Shown piece by piece: positions 1 through 6,528 of a DNA stretch of 26,466 bases. Location of the stretch: the IMG/VR virus record IMGVR_UViG_3300005549_000098, positions 1 through 26,466 of that record. One strand, given 5' to 3'. Origin of the DNA: a virus. Numbering within the stretch: the first letter of the stretch is position 1; the number at the start of each line of letters is the position of its first letter. Made by a program: the position numbers and the translations under genes. The notes beneath the pieces were generated by a model. That model was not told where the DNA came from, ran no database searches, and was given only the letters and a program-made list of their open reading frames with translations.

Positions 1-416
1 CTAGTATCCTGGGACTTAGTAGCTATCAGCGCCAGACTAGTCGGGATAGTATACTTGCCAGGAAGACCCCGTTGGCTAGGGCTAGCCCAATCACCGCTAA
101 TATGTAGATCCAGTGACGCATCTATACACCATTCTAGTAATACTGTTAAATCGAAGATTCCGTTATGCCATACGATAGTATTAGCACGTTCTAGTATATT
201 TAGTAGTAGTGGTAGGTGAGGACTAGGATCAGGGTAGACTCTCGCATAGACGGACTCGGTGCAACTAAGAGCTACCCCGATACCTAGTAACCAGCGATCC
301 TTGACTGAAACTGTTTCAACATCGCAACTCACCGTGTCACAAGGTTCCTGTAGCTTGGCTAGGAGCTGTTCCTCAGTGTACTCCTCTGGCCCCCAGTAGG
401 CTAGGCTACCTTCCAC
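1..416 (-). CDS. DNA polymerase I-type 3'-5' exonuclease region (partial)
   Basis: Not closed in the window: the frame runs off the left edge, so only the first 138 codons are seen. Start is GTG at 416, directly after an in-frame TAA, so no earlier start is possible; it overlaps the end of the upstream gene by 11 bases. The translation shows a DnaQ/PolA-type exonuclease fold: Exo I motif D32-V-E34-T, followed by a hydrophobic strand, and Exo II motif H84-N85-G-I-F-D89-L (NxxxD). These acidic residues bind the two catalytic metals. In phages such a domain normally begins a family A replicative polymerase, which would continue to the left, but a free-standing exonuclease cannot be excluded. Placement at the end of a replication and recombination cluster fits either reading. 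Confidence 0.75.
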   Translation of the reverse strand, partial: MEGSLAYWGPEEYTEEQLLAKLQEPCDTVSCDVETVSVKDRWLLGIGVALSCTESVYARVYPDPSPHLPLLLNILERANTIVWHNGIFDLTVLLEWCIDASLDLHISGDWASPSQRGLPGKYTIPTSLALIATKSQDT

Positions 417-594
417 TTAAGTTTCTCAGTATCATTTGCCGCTGCCATCTAAGTCTAGCCGCAGCAGCTCTCTTCTCGCTGATTTCTATTGACTTAACCT
501 TGCCCAGTTTTCTGTTCAAGTGTGGTAGACATAGACCATGACTATGTTGGAATCTGATACAGCCTTCTACAGGGCAACGCTTTACTCTAGACAT
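406..594 (-). CDS. Small Cys/His-rich basic protein (62 aa)
   Basis: Residues 7-25 carry a C-x4-C-x9-C-x2-H pattern (CPVEGC ... GLCLPH), a compact zinc-binding motif often found at the start of small phage DNA-binding proteins. The remaining half is rich in Arg and Lys with a helix-forming RAAAARLRWQRQ stretch, suggesting nucleic-acid contact. Start ATG at 594 touches the stop of the upstream gene (TAATG-type one-base overlap), so translation is probably coupled. Function unknown; the zinc reading is inferred from residue spacing only. Confidence 0.7.
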   Translation of the reverse strand: MSRVKRCPVEGCIRFQHSHGLCLPHLNRKLGKVKSIEISEKRAAAARLRWQRQMILRNLSGR

Positions 595-818
595 TACCCA
601 CGCTTGGCTCTGGCTACTGTTCTCAGACTAACTCTATACTTCTTGGCTATCTCAGGCCAGGTAAGGTAGTCTGCCTTGATAGCTTCATTGCGCTTCTTTA
701 TACCAAAGGTAAAGGAGTCATAGATACATACTTCCAGTGGGCAGGTTAGACAACAGTTGTGGGCATAGCAGCCACACCTAGTATGACAGTCAGAACCCTT
801 AAGGAAGCTGTCTGCCAT
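594..818 (-). CDS. Cys-rich HTH protein (74 aa)
   Basis: The first 31 residues hold eight closely spaced Cys and His positions (C11, H12, C15, C17, H20, C22, C23, C26, C31), likely a metal site. The C-terminus, TWPEIAKKYRVSLRTVARAKRG, reads as a helix-turn-helix of the homeodomain-like/resolvase type. A metal knuckle joined to an HTH suggests a small DNA-binding regulator. It overlaps the next upstream gene by 20 bases and the downstream gene by one base, within a tightly packed operon. Target unknown. Confidence 0.7.
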   Translation of the reverse strand: MADSFLKGSDCHTRCGCYAHNCCLTCPLEVCIYDSFTFGIKKRNEAIKADYLTWPEIAKKYRVSLRTVARAKRG

Positions 819-1002
819 CTAGTCTCTCCAGTTCCCTAGCTATCTCTACCAAACAGTCTGCGCAGTAGTAAAACTCACTGGCACGGATATAGCTCCTGAA
901 CCTCATTACATAGCCTAGTTTCCTACAGCCGTCACAACTGTTAGTGCCAAAGGATAGTAGCTGCCACCTGATACCGCTGGGAGGTTTAGGAAACTTTAAC
1001 AT
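799..1002 (-). CDS. Small zinc-finger-like protein (67 aa)
   Basis: Read from ATG at 1002 the product has two CxxC pairs, C-D-G-C about residue 24 and C-A-D-C about residue 49, separated by about 20 residues, as expected for a treble-clef or zinc ribbon. No good Shine-Dalgarno precedes the ATG; the upstream gene ends at 996, so the two overlap and translation may be coupled. The frame stays open upstream to 1089, but the extension would lie over another gene and has no ribosome site, so the shorter form is preferred. Function unknown. Confidence 0.65.
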   Translation of the reverse strand: MLKFPKPPSGIRWQLLSFGTNSCDGCRKLGYVMRFRSYIRASEFYYCADCLVEIARELERLDGRQLP

Positions 1003-1211
1003 ATCTGTGTATGTGCATATACCAAAGTGCAATTGCCCTGTTGCCCGAGAAATCCGTCCCAATCGATCGGTGGACGCAGGGACGGCCACGGATTTATAAT
1101 CCGTTTCTCGTCAATCGTGGGGGCAGAGGATCGATTCACATATGAGCCGCGAACCCCGATTTTGGGGGCCAGGGGCTGGTTATGTATATACAAATTAACA
1201 GATTCAATCAT
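996..1211 (-). CDS. Hypothetical protein (71 aa) in a structured segment
   Basis: ATG at 1211 lies one base after the stop of the upstream gene (TAA-G-ATG) and the stop (TAA 998-996) overlaps the start of the next gene, which is how genes in this operon are normally joined, so coding is plausible. The protein resembles nothing I recognise; it is rich in Pro, Ile and Trp with a single internal Cys. Composition differs from its neighbours: it is richer in GC and has no CTAG tetramer, which is very common around it. The same DNA can fold into a multi-helix RNA (see the separate entry), so it may be a structured RNA, a gene, or both. Confidence 0.45.
   Translation of the reverse strand: MIESVNLYIHNQPLAPKIGVRGSYVNRSSAPTIDEKRIINPWPSLRPPIDWDGFLGQQGNCTLVYAHTQIC
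1011..1195 (-). other. Inverted-repeat-rich segment, possible structured RNA
   Basis: A 7-bp stem (1046-1052 with 1104-1110) encloses a 7-bp stem (1054-1060 with 1079-1085, 18-nt loop) and a 5-bp stem (1089-1093 with 1099-1103), giving a nearly linker-free three-way junction. Short hairpins lie at 1154-1167 and 1169-1179. An outer 8-bp stem pairs 1184-1191 with 1015-1022 completely only as minus-strand RNA, where it needs one G-U pair; that is the strand transcribed here. A competing stem (1116-1120 with 1086-1090) would break the junction. Pairings were found by eye, with no energy or covariation test. Confidence 0.4.
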
Positions 1212-1212
1212 C

Positions 1213-1383
1213 TTACTGCCCAGGGCCATAGTGCTTCATGTATATTTCTAGCTGACACTTATCACAGAGGACGAGTTGTATTATCCTACCCTGCTTCTTT
1301 GAGGTGTCTCTTCTAGTAGTTGTCCAGCTCTTTCTACAGATTGAACAGATATGGATCACAAATCTTAACCTAGACTTTGCCAC
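1213..1383 (-). CDS. Small zinc-ribbon protein (56 aa)
   Basis: Starts with GTG at 1383, three bases after the upstream stop (TAA-CCA-GTG). It shows two CxxC knuckles, CSIC at residues 13-16 and CDKC at 40-43, with a very basic strand between them (TTTRRDTSKKQ), as in zinc ribbons that touch nucleic acid. Neighbours on both sides are also tiny genes with CxxC pairs, so this is one of a series. It is short, but the motif and gene packing support it. Role unknown. Confidence 0.65.
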   Translation of the reverse strand: MAKSRLRFVIHICSICRKSWTTTRRDTSKKQGRIIQLVLCDKCQLEIYMKHYGPGQ

Positions 1384-1386
1384 TGG

Positions 1387-1563
1387 TTACTTCTTCCGCA
1401 CATTGTCATACCCCAATAGGATGAAGCTTCCAGATGCTCCTATCTCTTCCCACATAGCTCTACAGTCTCTACAAGGATAGAAGGTGGTGCGATCCTTAGT
1501 CACTATCTCAGGGGATAGTTTGGTTCCGTCATAAGGGCAGTAGCCTTCTGTTAGAATACTCAT
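1387..1563 (-). CDS. Small zinc-ribbon protein (58 aa)
   Basis: ATG at 1563 overlaps the methyltransferase stop as ATGA. The product has a CPYDGTKL knuckle near residue 9 and CRDC near residue 31, a common zinc-ribbon layout in which the first knuckle carries one Cys plus another ligand. The C-terminus ends DNVRKK. Directly behind a DNA methyltransferase, it could be an accessory factor, but the position is the only hint. No enzymatic motif is visible. Confidence 0.7.
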   Translation of the reverse strand: MSILTEGYCPYDGTKLSPEIVTKDRTTFYPCRDCRAMWEEIGASGSFILLGYDNVRKK

Positions 1564-2396
1564 AGTGGTTTGCGATAGATAAGCAAGTCTTCGTCCTCGA
1601 TTGGCTCTACTATCTTACCGTGCTTTCTAAGTGCGATGGTAGCAGAGGCTTTGGCAATAGTACTGGGAGGCTTGTGCTTGATCCACTCATCCAGCTTAAA
1701 TCCGTTTCTGTGTGCTCTGTTGTTGGCCGTATCTGAGAATAGTATTCTATTATCTCCCTCTCGTCTATCCTTGCTGATAACACAGACTCTACCTCCTGGC
1801 TTTATCACCTTAAACAGTCCCTTCATTACTGCGTCCATAGCAGTACCGTAGTAGAAGGGGTTTAGCCGTGAGAGGTTAAGGGCTGAGCGAGTATACTCCT
1901 GAGTTTTATACCTGCCAGTTCCACTATCAGTCTCCGCATCAGTGTCTCTAATTCCTGTGCTTGCCATTGTGGTAGAGTATGGCGGACTGAATATTGCAGC
2001 ATCAACCAGATAAGGTAATCGTTGTAGAACCTGTCTACAGTCTCCCTGGTAGACAAACACATCAGCTACTTCCTTCCCCTGGGACTTCCAGTTATCTACA
2101 GTCTGGTTGATTATATCTAGGAAATAAGGCTCTAGTTCTATCAGCACCAGCCTACGATTATCTAGTGCGGAGATCAGCTGACTACCTGTACCCGCAAAGG
2201 GATCTAACACTACCTCTCCAGGCTCTGTTAGGTACTTAGCCATCTCCCTAACCATAGGCAATAGCGCCTTAGCTGGGTGCTCAAAAGCCTCTGGTGGGAA
2301 TAGAGACTTCCTAAGCTCTACGTCCCGCCCAAAGTCTACCCAGCCTTCTGGAGTTCTAGGATAGTCTGGAGCGAACTGCTTATCTGTAGTTACCAT
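1560..2396 (-). CDS. DNA methyltransferase, N6-adenine/N4-cytosine type
   Basis: A 278-residue S-adenosylmethionine-dependent DNA methyltransferase. Motif I, LDPFAGTGS (residues 64-72), binds the cofactor; E88 in IELEP is the motif II acidic residue; GDC (118-120) matches motif III; and SPPYS (137-141) is the catalytic motif IV. The serine form of motif IV leans toward N4-cytosine, but N6-adenine is possible. The order X-I-IV is gamma-like rather than the beta order common in small phage enzymes. No restriction endonuclease is adjacent, so it probably protects phage DNA or marks it for regulation. It overlaps both neighbours by a few bases, inside the replication/recombination operon. Recognition site cannot be read from sequence. 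Confidence 0.9.
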   Translation of the reverse strand: MVTTDKQFAPDYPRTPEGWVDFGRDVELRKSLFPPEAFEHPAKALLPMVREMAKYLTEPGEVVLDPFAGTGSQLISALDNRRLVLIELEPYFLDIINQTVDNWKSQGKEVADVFVYQGDCRQVLQRLPYLVDAAIFSPPYSTTMASTGIRDTDAETDSGTGRYKTQEYTRSALNLSRLNPFYYGTAMDAVMKGLFKVIKPGGRVCVISKDRREGDNRILFSDTANNRAHRNGFKLDEWIKHKPPSTIAKASATIALRKHGKIVEPIEDEDLLIYRKPL

Positions 2397-2599
2397 ACCT
2401 TATCACTATCCTCAAGCTCTGCGGTAGCTTGTTCCTGCTCCAGCTCTCTCTCAAAGCGCTCTTGCTCCAACTGCTTAGATACAACATAGTCTAGAAACTC
2501 TAGTACAAGCTTCTCAGTTATATCGTTTGTGACTACTCCAAAGCCTCTAGCTAGTTCGTCTAGTTCCTTAATAGTATATCCCCTAGTCTGGTCATACAT
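2390..2599 (-). CDS. Hypothetical acidic helical protein (69 aa)
   Basis: No family recognised. The first 30 residues look globular (GYTIKELDELARGFGV); the second half is highly charged with many Glu and Gln (KQLEQERFERELEQEQATAELED) and should form a helix or short coiled coil. It overlaps the nuclease gene by 8 bases and the methyltransferase by 7, so it is expressed with them and could be a partner of either. No catalytic motif. Confidence 0.65.
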   Translation of the reverse strand: MYDQTRGYTIKELDELARGFGVVTNDITEKLVLEFLDYVVSKQLEQERFERELEQEQATAELEDSDKVW

Positions 2600-3305
2600 C
2601 TGTTCTGCCTGCCTTTCGTAATAGCCTTAAAGCATTAACTTTACCTATGCCAGCTACAGCTTGCAACTGATTGGGATCTGCGTTTAGCACATTCCATAGT
2701 GTACCGAAGCGCTTGATCAGTGCCTCTGCCTTAGTAGGGCCGATACCTATACCTCTACCTATCCCCATCAGACTTTCCACTTGAGGGTTAGGGTTCCAAT
2801 CCATGACACGTAGGTATCTCTTAAAGGTATCATGGCCCTCTTTCTGATCCCCATAGTAGAAAGCTACCAGCGCACTACAGGTACCCTTCAGTGTGGCTGT
2901 ATGATAGACTTCGATAAACTTCTCTACCTGATACAGCCAAGCCATAACCTTACTGTATCTAGCAGCTGTTTCGTTACTAGCATAGAACACGTTGCGCTTA
3001 GTACCTTTGGTAGGATGATAGAGAACAGTTCCCAGTGGGCCAGGGTCTGCTACTCCTTCTATTAGCAGTATCGTCCTGGCTTCCTTATGTGCTTTCACCT
3101 CCTGTCTAATCTGGTATTCGATACTGTCTAGATCCCCAGTTAAGTCCTTCCAGGTCTTGCGCTCTGCTTGTACTGGTTGTCCTAGTAGATCTAACCACTT
3201 GTAGTCAGCCCAGCCAGCATCATTGAGTGGAACTAGCTTAGCCTCTACAGCCTGGCCTATATAGCTAAAGGCTAGAGTAGGCTCGTGGGTATCTACCTCT
3301 ATCAT
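2592..3305 (-). CDS. ERCC4/XPF-type structure-specific nuclease with HhH domains
   Basis: The 237-residue protein opens with VDTHEP (residues 4-9), continues with ADYKWLD (33-39) and the diagnostic ERK (48-50) followed by D54, the active site of ERCC4-family nucleases. Two helix-hairpin-helix units follow at about 186-201 (IGIGPTKAEALIKRFG) and 217-233 (VAGIGKVNALRLLRKAG), as in XPF, Mus81 and archaeal Hef, which cut branched DNA such as flaps, forks and nicked junctions. There is no helicase domain, so it is a compact nuclease-only form. With the Sak4-like ATPase and Cas4-like nuclease in the same operon it probably resolves recombination or replication intermediates before packaging. Start ATG at 3305 overlaps the preceding tiny gene (ATGA). 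Confidence 0.9.
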   Translation of the reverse strand: MIEVDTHEPTLAFSYIGQAVEAKLVPLNDAGWADYKWLDLLGQPVQAERKTWKDLTGDLDSIEYQIRQEVKAHKEARTILLIEGVADPGPLGTVLYHPTKGTKRNVFYASNETAARYSKVMAWLYQVEKFIEVYHTATLKGTCSALVAFYYGDQKEGHDTFKRYLRVMDWNPNPQVESLMGIGRGIGIGPTKAEALIKRFGTLWNVLNADPNQLQAVAGIGKVNALRLLRKAGRTDV

Positions 3306-3379
3306 CGACCGAAGAAGAACAACACTACCATAGCGCCTATTATTCCACCTAGGGCACCAAACAGGATTATCTCAAGCAT
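3302..3379 (-). CDS. 25-residue single-span membrane peptide
   Basis: ATG at 3379 lies inside the end of the ATPase gene and the stop overlaps the nuclease start as ATGA, so it fills the gap between two firm genes exactly. The product is almost entirely one hydrophobic span with glycines spaced as in helix-packing motifs (FGALGGIIGAMVVLFFF), ending in Gly-Arg. Such peptides are often missed. It could act at the inner membrane, for example as a regulator or small holin-like factor, but nothing shows which. The coupling at both ends is the main support. Confidence 0.55.
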   Translation of the reverse strand: MLEIILFGALGGIIGAMVVLFFFGR

Positions 3380-4193
3380 TGGTAGGTACTCTATGCTCTA
3401 GTCTCATCCTATCCCCAGCTACCATTTCCACCTGCTGTACTAGTAGATCCCAAGTGGGGTTGTTAACACTAGTACCCTCATAACTCAGGTTATAGCCGCA
3501 CTTTACCCAGGTAGCCTTTATATTACTCTTGTCCTTCTCCATTCTAATATGACAGTCCACCAGTCTATCTGTATTAGCCAGCCCGTCCAACCTTCTTCTA
3601 CCAGTTACAATCTTTTCTATATCACCTCTACTAGTTATGTGATCTTTGTATTCGTCTGTCAAGTGGTGAACTGCTACAAGGTTCTTTCTAGTACCCTGAG
3701 CCATATTATAGACATCTCTAATAGCTTCGTTTGGTCGTGACCACTCTATTTGTATGAGTTGCTGTCTGACAGGCTGCCCTGCCTTAACGTTATCGTCCTG
3801 TAACTGTTCTAGATGAGCGTCTGCCTTAACCTTTCTAGCTACCGTAGCAGTATCTATGACGACTGTCCTTATCCTAGTATCTGTTAACGCATTCGCCAGC
3901 CTGATTAGAAAGTAGTCCCATAGTTTCCTAACTCCACCTACCTTAAATGTATCTAGTTGCAGTGGTAGAGGTAGCTCGTAGACTCTAATGTCAGCGTTGA
4001 CTTTAGTAGGCTCTGTATCTGGCTTGTACTCTTCAACTACTATATCTAGTCCTTTAAACAGCTCCTCATGTTTACCACCATATATAGCCCGCTCAAATCC
4101 AAGATCAAACTGAAATCCTACAATTGGTAATGGTGCGGAATAGGCTAGAGTCGTCTTGCCTGTTCCGGCTTCTCCTTCTAATCCTAATAACAT
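3372..4193 (-). CDS. Sak4-like RecA-fold ATPase
   Basis: A 273-residue P-loop protein. Walker A is GEAGTGKTT (residues 7-15) right at the N-terminus, and a Walker B-like strand RTVVID occurs at about 109-114, with a later VHH-containing strand. A P-loop this close to the start and this length match the phage nucleotide-binding family that includes Sak4, single-strand annealing/recombination ATPases of the RecA superfamily that work with an SSB-type protein. The operon also has a candidate ssDNA-binding protein and two nucleases, which supports the role. It overlaps the upstream zinc-ribbon gene by one base. A generic AAA recombination ATPase is the alternative. Confidence 0.85.
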   Translation of the reverse strand: MLLGLEGEAGTGKTTLAYSAPLPIVGFQFDLGFERAIYGGKHEELFKGLDIVVEEYKPDTEPTKVNADIRVYELPLPLQLDTFKVGGVRKLWDYFLIRLANALTDTRIRTVVIDTATVARKVKADAHLEQLQDDNVKAGQPVRQQLIQIEWSRPNEAIRDVYNMAQGTRKNLVAVHHLTDEYKDHITSRGDIEKIVTGRRRLDGLANTDRLVDCHIRMEKDKSNIKATWVKCGYNLSYEGTSVNNPTWDLLVQQVEMVAGDRMRLEHRVPTNA

Positions 4194-4414
4194 TATGCAG
4201 GCGCTCCTCTTGTTACACAGTGGCTACAGTACGCTATCCCCTCAGGAATCCAATTTCTACAGTCTGGACTATCACACAGCTTTAGATCAGGGCCACCACC
4301 ATCTAACCAGTCCTCTAGACATAGGGTACAGTGGTATCTGATCTTGCCCTCCTCTATGCCTATGACTGAGGCATCACCACTACCGCAGCTAGGACAAGCT
4401 GGTTCCTGCAGCAT
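4193..4414 (-). CDS. Double zinc-ribbon protein (73 aa)
   Basis: Four CxxC-type pairs are visible in order: CPSC (7-10), CTLC (29-32), C47 with C52 in CDSPDC, and CSHC (63-66). This is enough for two zinc ribbons in tandem. An acidic, glycine-rich linker joins them. GAGG lies about six bases before the ATG at 4414 and supports the start. The gene overlaps the ATPase by one base and the upstream gene by 26. Likely a small adapter or regulator; no specific partner can be named. Confidence 0.75.
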   Translation of the reverse strand: MLQEPACPSCGSGDASVIGIEEGKIRYHCTLCLEDWLDGGGPDLKLCDSPDCRNWIPEGIAYCSHCVTRGAPA

Positions 4415-4580
4415 CCTTTACCTCGTTCTCCCTCATGAAGTCCTCATACTCCTCTTGTAGACTCTCATACAGGATCTTAACCAGTTGTCTCTCCTTGTTA
4501 TAATCTACCTCTCCAAGCAGTCCGTCTTGTACTGCTGCCCTAACTAAGTCCTCTGCCATGTTCCAGATCTGGTTACTCAT
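4389..4580 (-). CDS. Hypothetical acidic helical protein (63 aa)
   Basis: Unrecognised. It is nearly all helix-forming, with many Glu and Leu (for example LVKILYESLQEEYEDFMRENEV), and has no cysteines, unlike its neighbours. ATG at 4580 follows the upstream TAG directly with no gap, so translation is probably coupled. Perhaps a small protein-protein interaction module. Confidence 0.65.
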   Translation of the reverse strand: MSNQIWNMAEDLVRAAVQDGLLGEVDYNKERQLVKILYESLQEEYEDFMRENEVKDAAGTSLS

Positions 4581-4760
4581 CTAACTCACCTCCTCTATTG
4601 TTAGTTTAATCTTACCCCAGGCCTTGTGATCCATATATACTTTACTAACATAGATAGAACTCACTGCACCCTCTGACTTGTCAGGCTGTGGGTAAGTTGC
4701 CTTGTACTTGAAGCTATGCTTCTTATGCTCATCTAGCTCCATGTATACTTCTATTGCCAT
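4581..4760 (-). CDS. Hypothetical beta-rich protein (59 aa)
   Basis: ATG at 4760 overlaps the upstream stop (TAATG) and its own TAG at 4583-4581 abuts the next ATG. The product alternates hydrophobic and polar residues (SSIYVSKVYMDHKAWGKIKLTIEE), which suggests a small all-beta or beta-alpha fold. No cysteine, signal or catalytic motif. It resembles small phage early proteins of unknown role; the ordered gene packing is the main support. Confidence 0.65.
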   Translation of the reverse strand: MAIEVYMELDEHKKHSFKYKATYPQPDKSEGAVSSIYVSKVYMDHKAWGKIKLTIEEVS

Positions 4761-4939
4761 TATCTAATCCTCCTTCGTCCTACATGAAAGTGACTACAGT
4801 ATTTACAACGGTAGGAATGTACCGATATAGTTGTTCCTTTCAGTGCTAATGCTCTAGCTGCTGACCTGGCTGACTCCTGATCAACGTACTGAATCTTTCC
4901 TATGCACTGGCGCTTCTTAGCCTGCCTCTTACTTGCCAT
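4760..4939 (-). CDS. Small zinc-knuckle protein (59 aa)
   Basis: The C-terminal part YRCKYCSHFHVGRRR (about residues 43-57) is a C-x2-C-x2-H-x-H knuckle followed by GR, a pattern seen in many short phage proteins. The N-terminal half is basic and helical (MASKRQAKKR, then an Ala-rich helix). Its shape suggests RNA or DNA contact. Start ATG at 4939 overlaps the upstream gene by 11 bases, and the stop overlaps the next start by one base. Confidence 0.75.
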   Translation of the reverse strand: MASKRQAKKRQCIGKIQYVDQESARSAARALALKGTTISVHSYRCKYCSHFHVGRRRIR

Positions 4940-5057
4940 ACTTCTTATTAGCCCAGGCTAGTAGCTTATCGTAGCACTTACTGTGATAGACCTGAGTAAA
5001 CAAAGCAACTCTTTCTTGGCCCTCTTTAAACAGGTTGCCACAGCCATTACAGCTCAT
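4929..5057 (-). CDS. 42-residue zinc-binding protein
   Basis: C3 and C6 in MSCNGCG pair with H29 and C32 in VYHSKC, a C2HC site that resembles half of a LIM or treble-clef finger. ATG at 5057 overlaps the Cas4-like gene stop as ATGA. At 42 codons it would be missed by length cut-offs, but the spacing, coupling and metal ligands support it. Role unknown. Confidence 0.65.
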   Translation of the reverse strand: MSCNGCGNLFKEGQERVALFTQVYHSKCYDKLLAWANKKYGK

Positions 5058-5758
5058 GTACTCACCTCCTTCTTCTCCTTGATTAGTCTAATAGATTCTT
5101 TAGCTTGGCATACAATAAGGTAGCGACAATTCTGGCATTCCCAGTCCTCGTTCCATTGGAATTGTTGAGGTGGCTCCCTCTTCTCAATATGCTCTAGATA
5201 TATTTCTTTTCTAGCCTGTAGCCAATTCCAGTTGGCTTGTATCTCTACATCATTAGCTTTTCCCTTGTAGACTCGAAGCGTAGGAAAGGGTGGGCCATAG
5301 TTCCCCATCAAGAATAAGATAGCTAGACTTATTTCTCTGTGTCCAGTAGCTTTGAGGTAAGCTAGGATCTGCTTGATCCAAGTCTGGGGCAACTCATCAG
5401 GCCCCTTCTTGGCTGACAGTCGAGTCGTCTTTAGCTCAGTTAGCCCCTCATTATAGTCTAACCAGTCTGCGCTCCAATGTATGCCATCTAACTCTCCGGA
5501 GGCAGGCTTCTTGTGGGGCCGTAGCAGTACCTGCTCTAAGCCTATACCAACAGCAAACAACATGGTCTCTTGAGGATTCGGCGGCAAGGGATCGTAGCGA
5601 TTATAAAAGGAGCGAGTCAAGCAATACACCAGTTCAGAAACATGGACTAACTTGGCCAGATATGCTTCTTGTCCTAGCTCTAGCTCCTTGCCAATGTCCT
5701 CTAGTATCCTTGTTGCAAGGCTGCTATCCTCAGTCCAGTCCATAGATCCTTCCATCAT
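5054..5758 (-). CDS. Cas4/RecB-like PD-(D/E)XK nuclease with Fe-S cluster
   Basis: A 234-residue nuclease. The active-site core is GELDGIHW (D91) followed by ELKTT (E108, K110) and a helix with PQTWIKQ, the usual PD-(D/E)XK layout with its QxxxY-like helix. C46 in YCLTRSFYNRY near the N-terminus and C208, C211 and C217 near the C-terminus are placed as in Cas4 and AddB, where four cysteines hold a 4Fe-4S cluster. Such phage enzymes process DNA ends for recombination; no CRISPR genes or repeats are present. An inner start at the sixth codon (ATG after GGAAGGATCT) is as good as the first. It overlaps the HNH gene by 29 bases. Confidence 0.87.
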   Translation of the reverse strand: MMEGSMDWTEDSSLATRILEDIGKELELGQEAYLAKLVHVSELVYCLTRSFYNRYDPLPPNPQETMLFAVGIGLEQVLLRPHKKPASGELDGIHWSADWLDYNEGLTELKTTRLSAKKGPDELPQTWIKQILAYLKATGHREISLAILFLMGNYGPPFPTLRVYKGKANDVEIQANWNWLQARKEIYLEHIEKREPPQQFQWNEDWECQNCRYLIVCQAKESIRLIKEKKEVST

Positions 5759-6212
5759 CAGCCATGTAACCTCTAGTTAATCCTGCTCGCCTCGCTCTTA
5801 TCCACTCACGCTTACAGGTTCTACGCTGTTGAAATATCCTGTCCGAATAGGATTGTTTAGCAAAGCGTGTGTTCTCTTGTGTCATAGCATGTCCATGTTT
5901 ACAATGTGTTGAGAAGCTACCAGCACGGTAACAGTTCTCTGCATGTGTGACAGCCTCAAGGTGGGAAGGATTCCAGCACCACTTGTTTAGGCAGGTATGG
6001 TCTAACTCTAGTCCAATTGGAACATTGCCAAGCCTTAGTTCATAGGCAACTTGGTGAGCGTACCGTACCTTACCCTGTACACCTATAGCACTGTAACCCT
6101 TCCTCGGGCCTTGAGATATATGTCCAGGCCAAGACCAGCATAAATCGTTATGTACAGTACTAACTATTCTAGTTAGGTACTCATATAGTGTCTCGCCTGG
6201 TTGCTTATCCAT
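5730..6212 (-). CDS. HNH homing-type endonuclease
   Basis: The 160-residue protein has the HNH_3 layout: an N-terminal CWSWPG start, a strand/helix with YAHQVAYEL, the core LELDHTCLNKWCWNPSHLE (D-H, then the Asn/His of the second half), and a trailing THCKHGHAMTQENT zinc region. These enzymes nick or cut DNA and spread as free-standing mobile genes. It lies between recombination genes without interrupting one, and overlaps the Cas4-like gene by 29 bases. A paralogue is at 19456-19878; here one of the later Cys positions (RRTCKRE against CRTCHAE) is Arg, so this copy may bind zinc less well. The Shine-Dalgarno is weak. Confidence 0.87.
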   Translation of the reverse strand: MDKQPGETLYEYLTRIVSTVHNDLCWSWPGHISQGPRKGYSAIGVQGKVRYAHQVAYELRLGNVPIGLELDHTCLNKWCWNPSHLEAVTHAENCYRAGSFSTHCKHGHAMTQENTRFAKQSYSDRIFQQRRTCKREWIRARRAGLTRGYMADDGRIYGLD

Positions 6213-6219
6213 ATTCTAT

Positions 6220-6528
6220 TTACTCGGTGTCGTCCCCCTCGTCACCGTCAGGCTCTCCATCATCTGGCTCACCATCAGGCTTAGGTGTATACTCATTCAC
6301 CAAGACTTTTACCTCCTTTCCCTCAGGATTATTGAACCATATAGGCAGATAGTGTTTACAGCCAGCAGCTGTACATAACAGATAGTCAGCACCAGGGTCA
6401 GGCGTGATTACCCTGCGAGCCTTCTTGCCGCACATAGTTACTTTGCGAGTAACTTCAACAGCATGAAGCCTATCACCGGCCTTAGTGTAGCCCAGCCTAG
6501 GCCTATACCTTGTGGAGGACGCCTTCAC
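6220..6528 (-). CDS. Hypothetical protein with acidic tail (102 aa)
   Basis: GTG start at 6528. The first 75 residues are basic with three Cys (CGKKARRV ... LLCTAAGCKHYLP), possibly a small metal-binding domain; the last 20 are an Asp/Glu/Gly/Pro repeat (GEPDDGEPDGDEGDDTE). Acidic C-terminal tails of this kind are typical of ssDNA-binding proteins, where they recruit partners, though I see no OB-fold signature here. It overlaps the next upstream gene, a possible ssDNA-binding protein, by 26 bases, so the two may act together. Confidence 0.65.
   Translation of the reverse strand: MKASSTRYRPRLGYTKAGDRLHAVEVTRKVTMCGKKARRVITPDPGADYLLCTAAGCKHYLPIWFNNPEGKEVKVLVNEYTPKPDGEPDDGEPDGDEGDDTE

Noticed and set aside
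1046-1110. tRNA or tRNA-like gene suggested by the ACGGA stem with a 7-base loop
   Set aside because: On neither strand do D-arm, T-arm (no GGTTCGA-type loop) and acceptor stem line up; the stems form a three-way junction instead.
1086-1120. Hammerhead ribozyme core (TTGACGA next to GAAAC on the minus strand)
   Set aside because: The first core base is wrong, stem II would be missing and the cleavage-site base would be G, which is not allowed.
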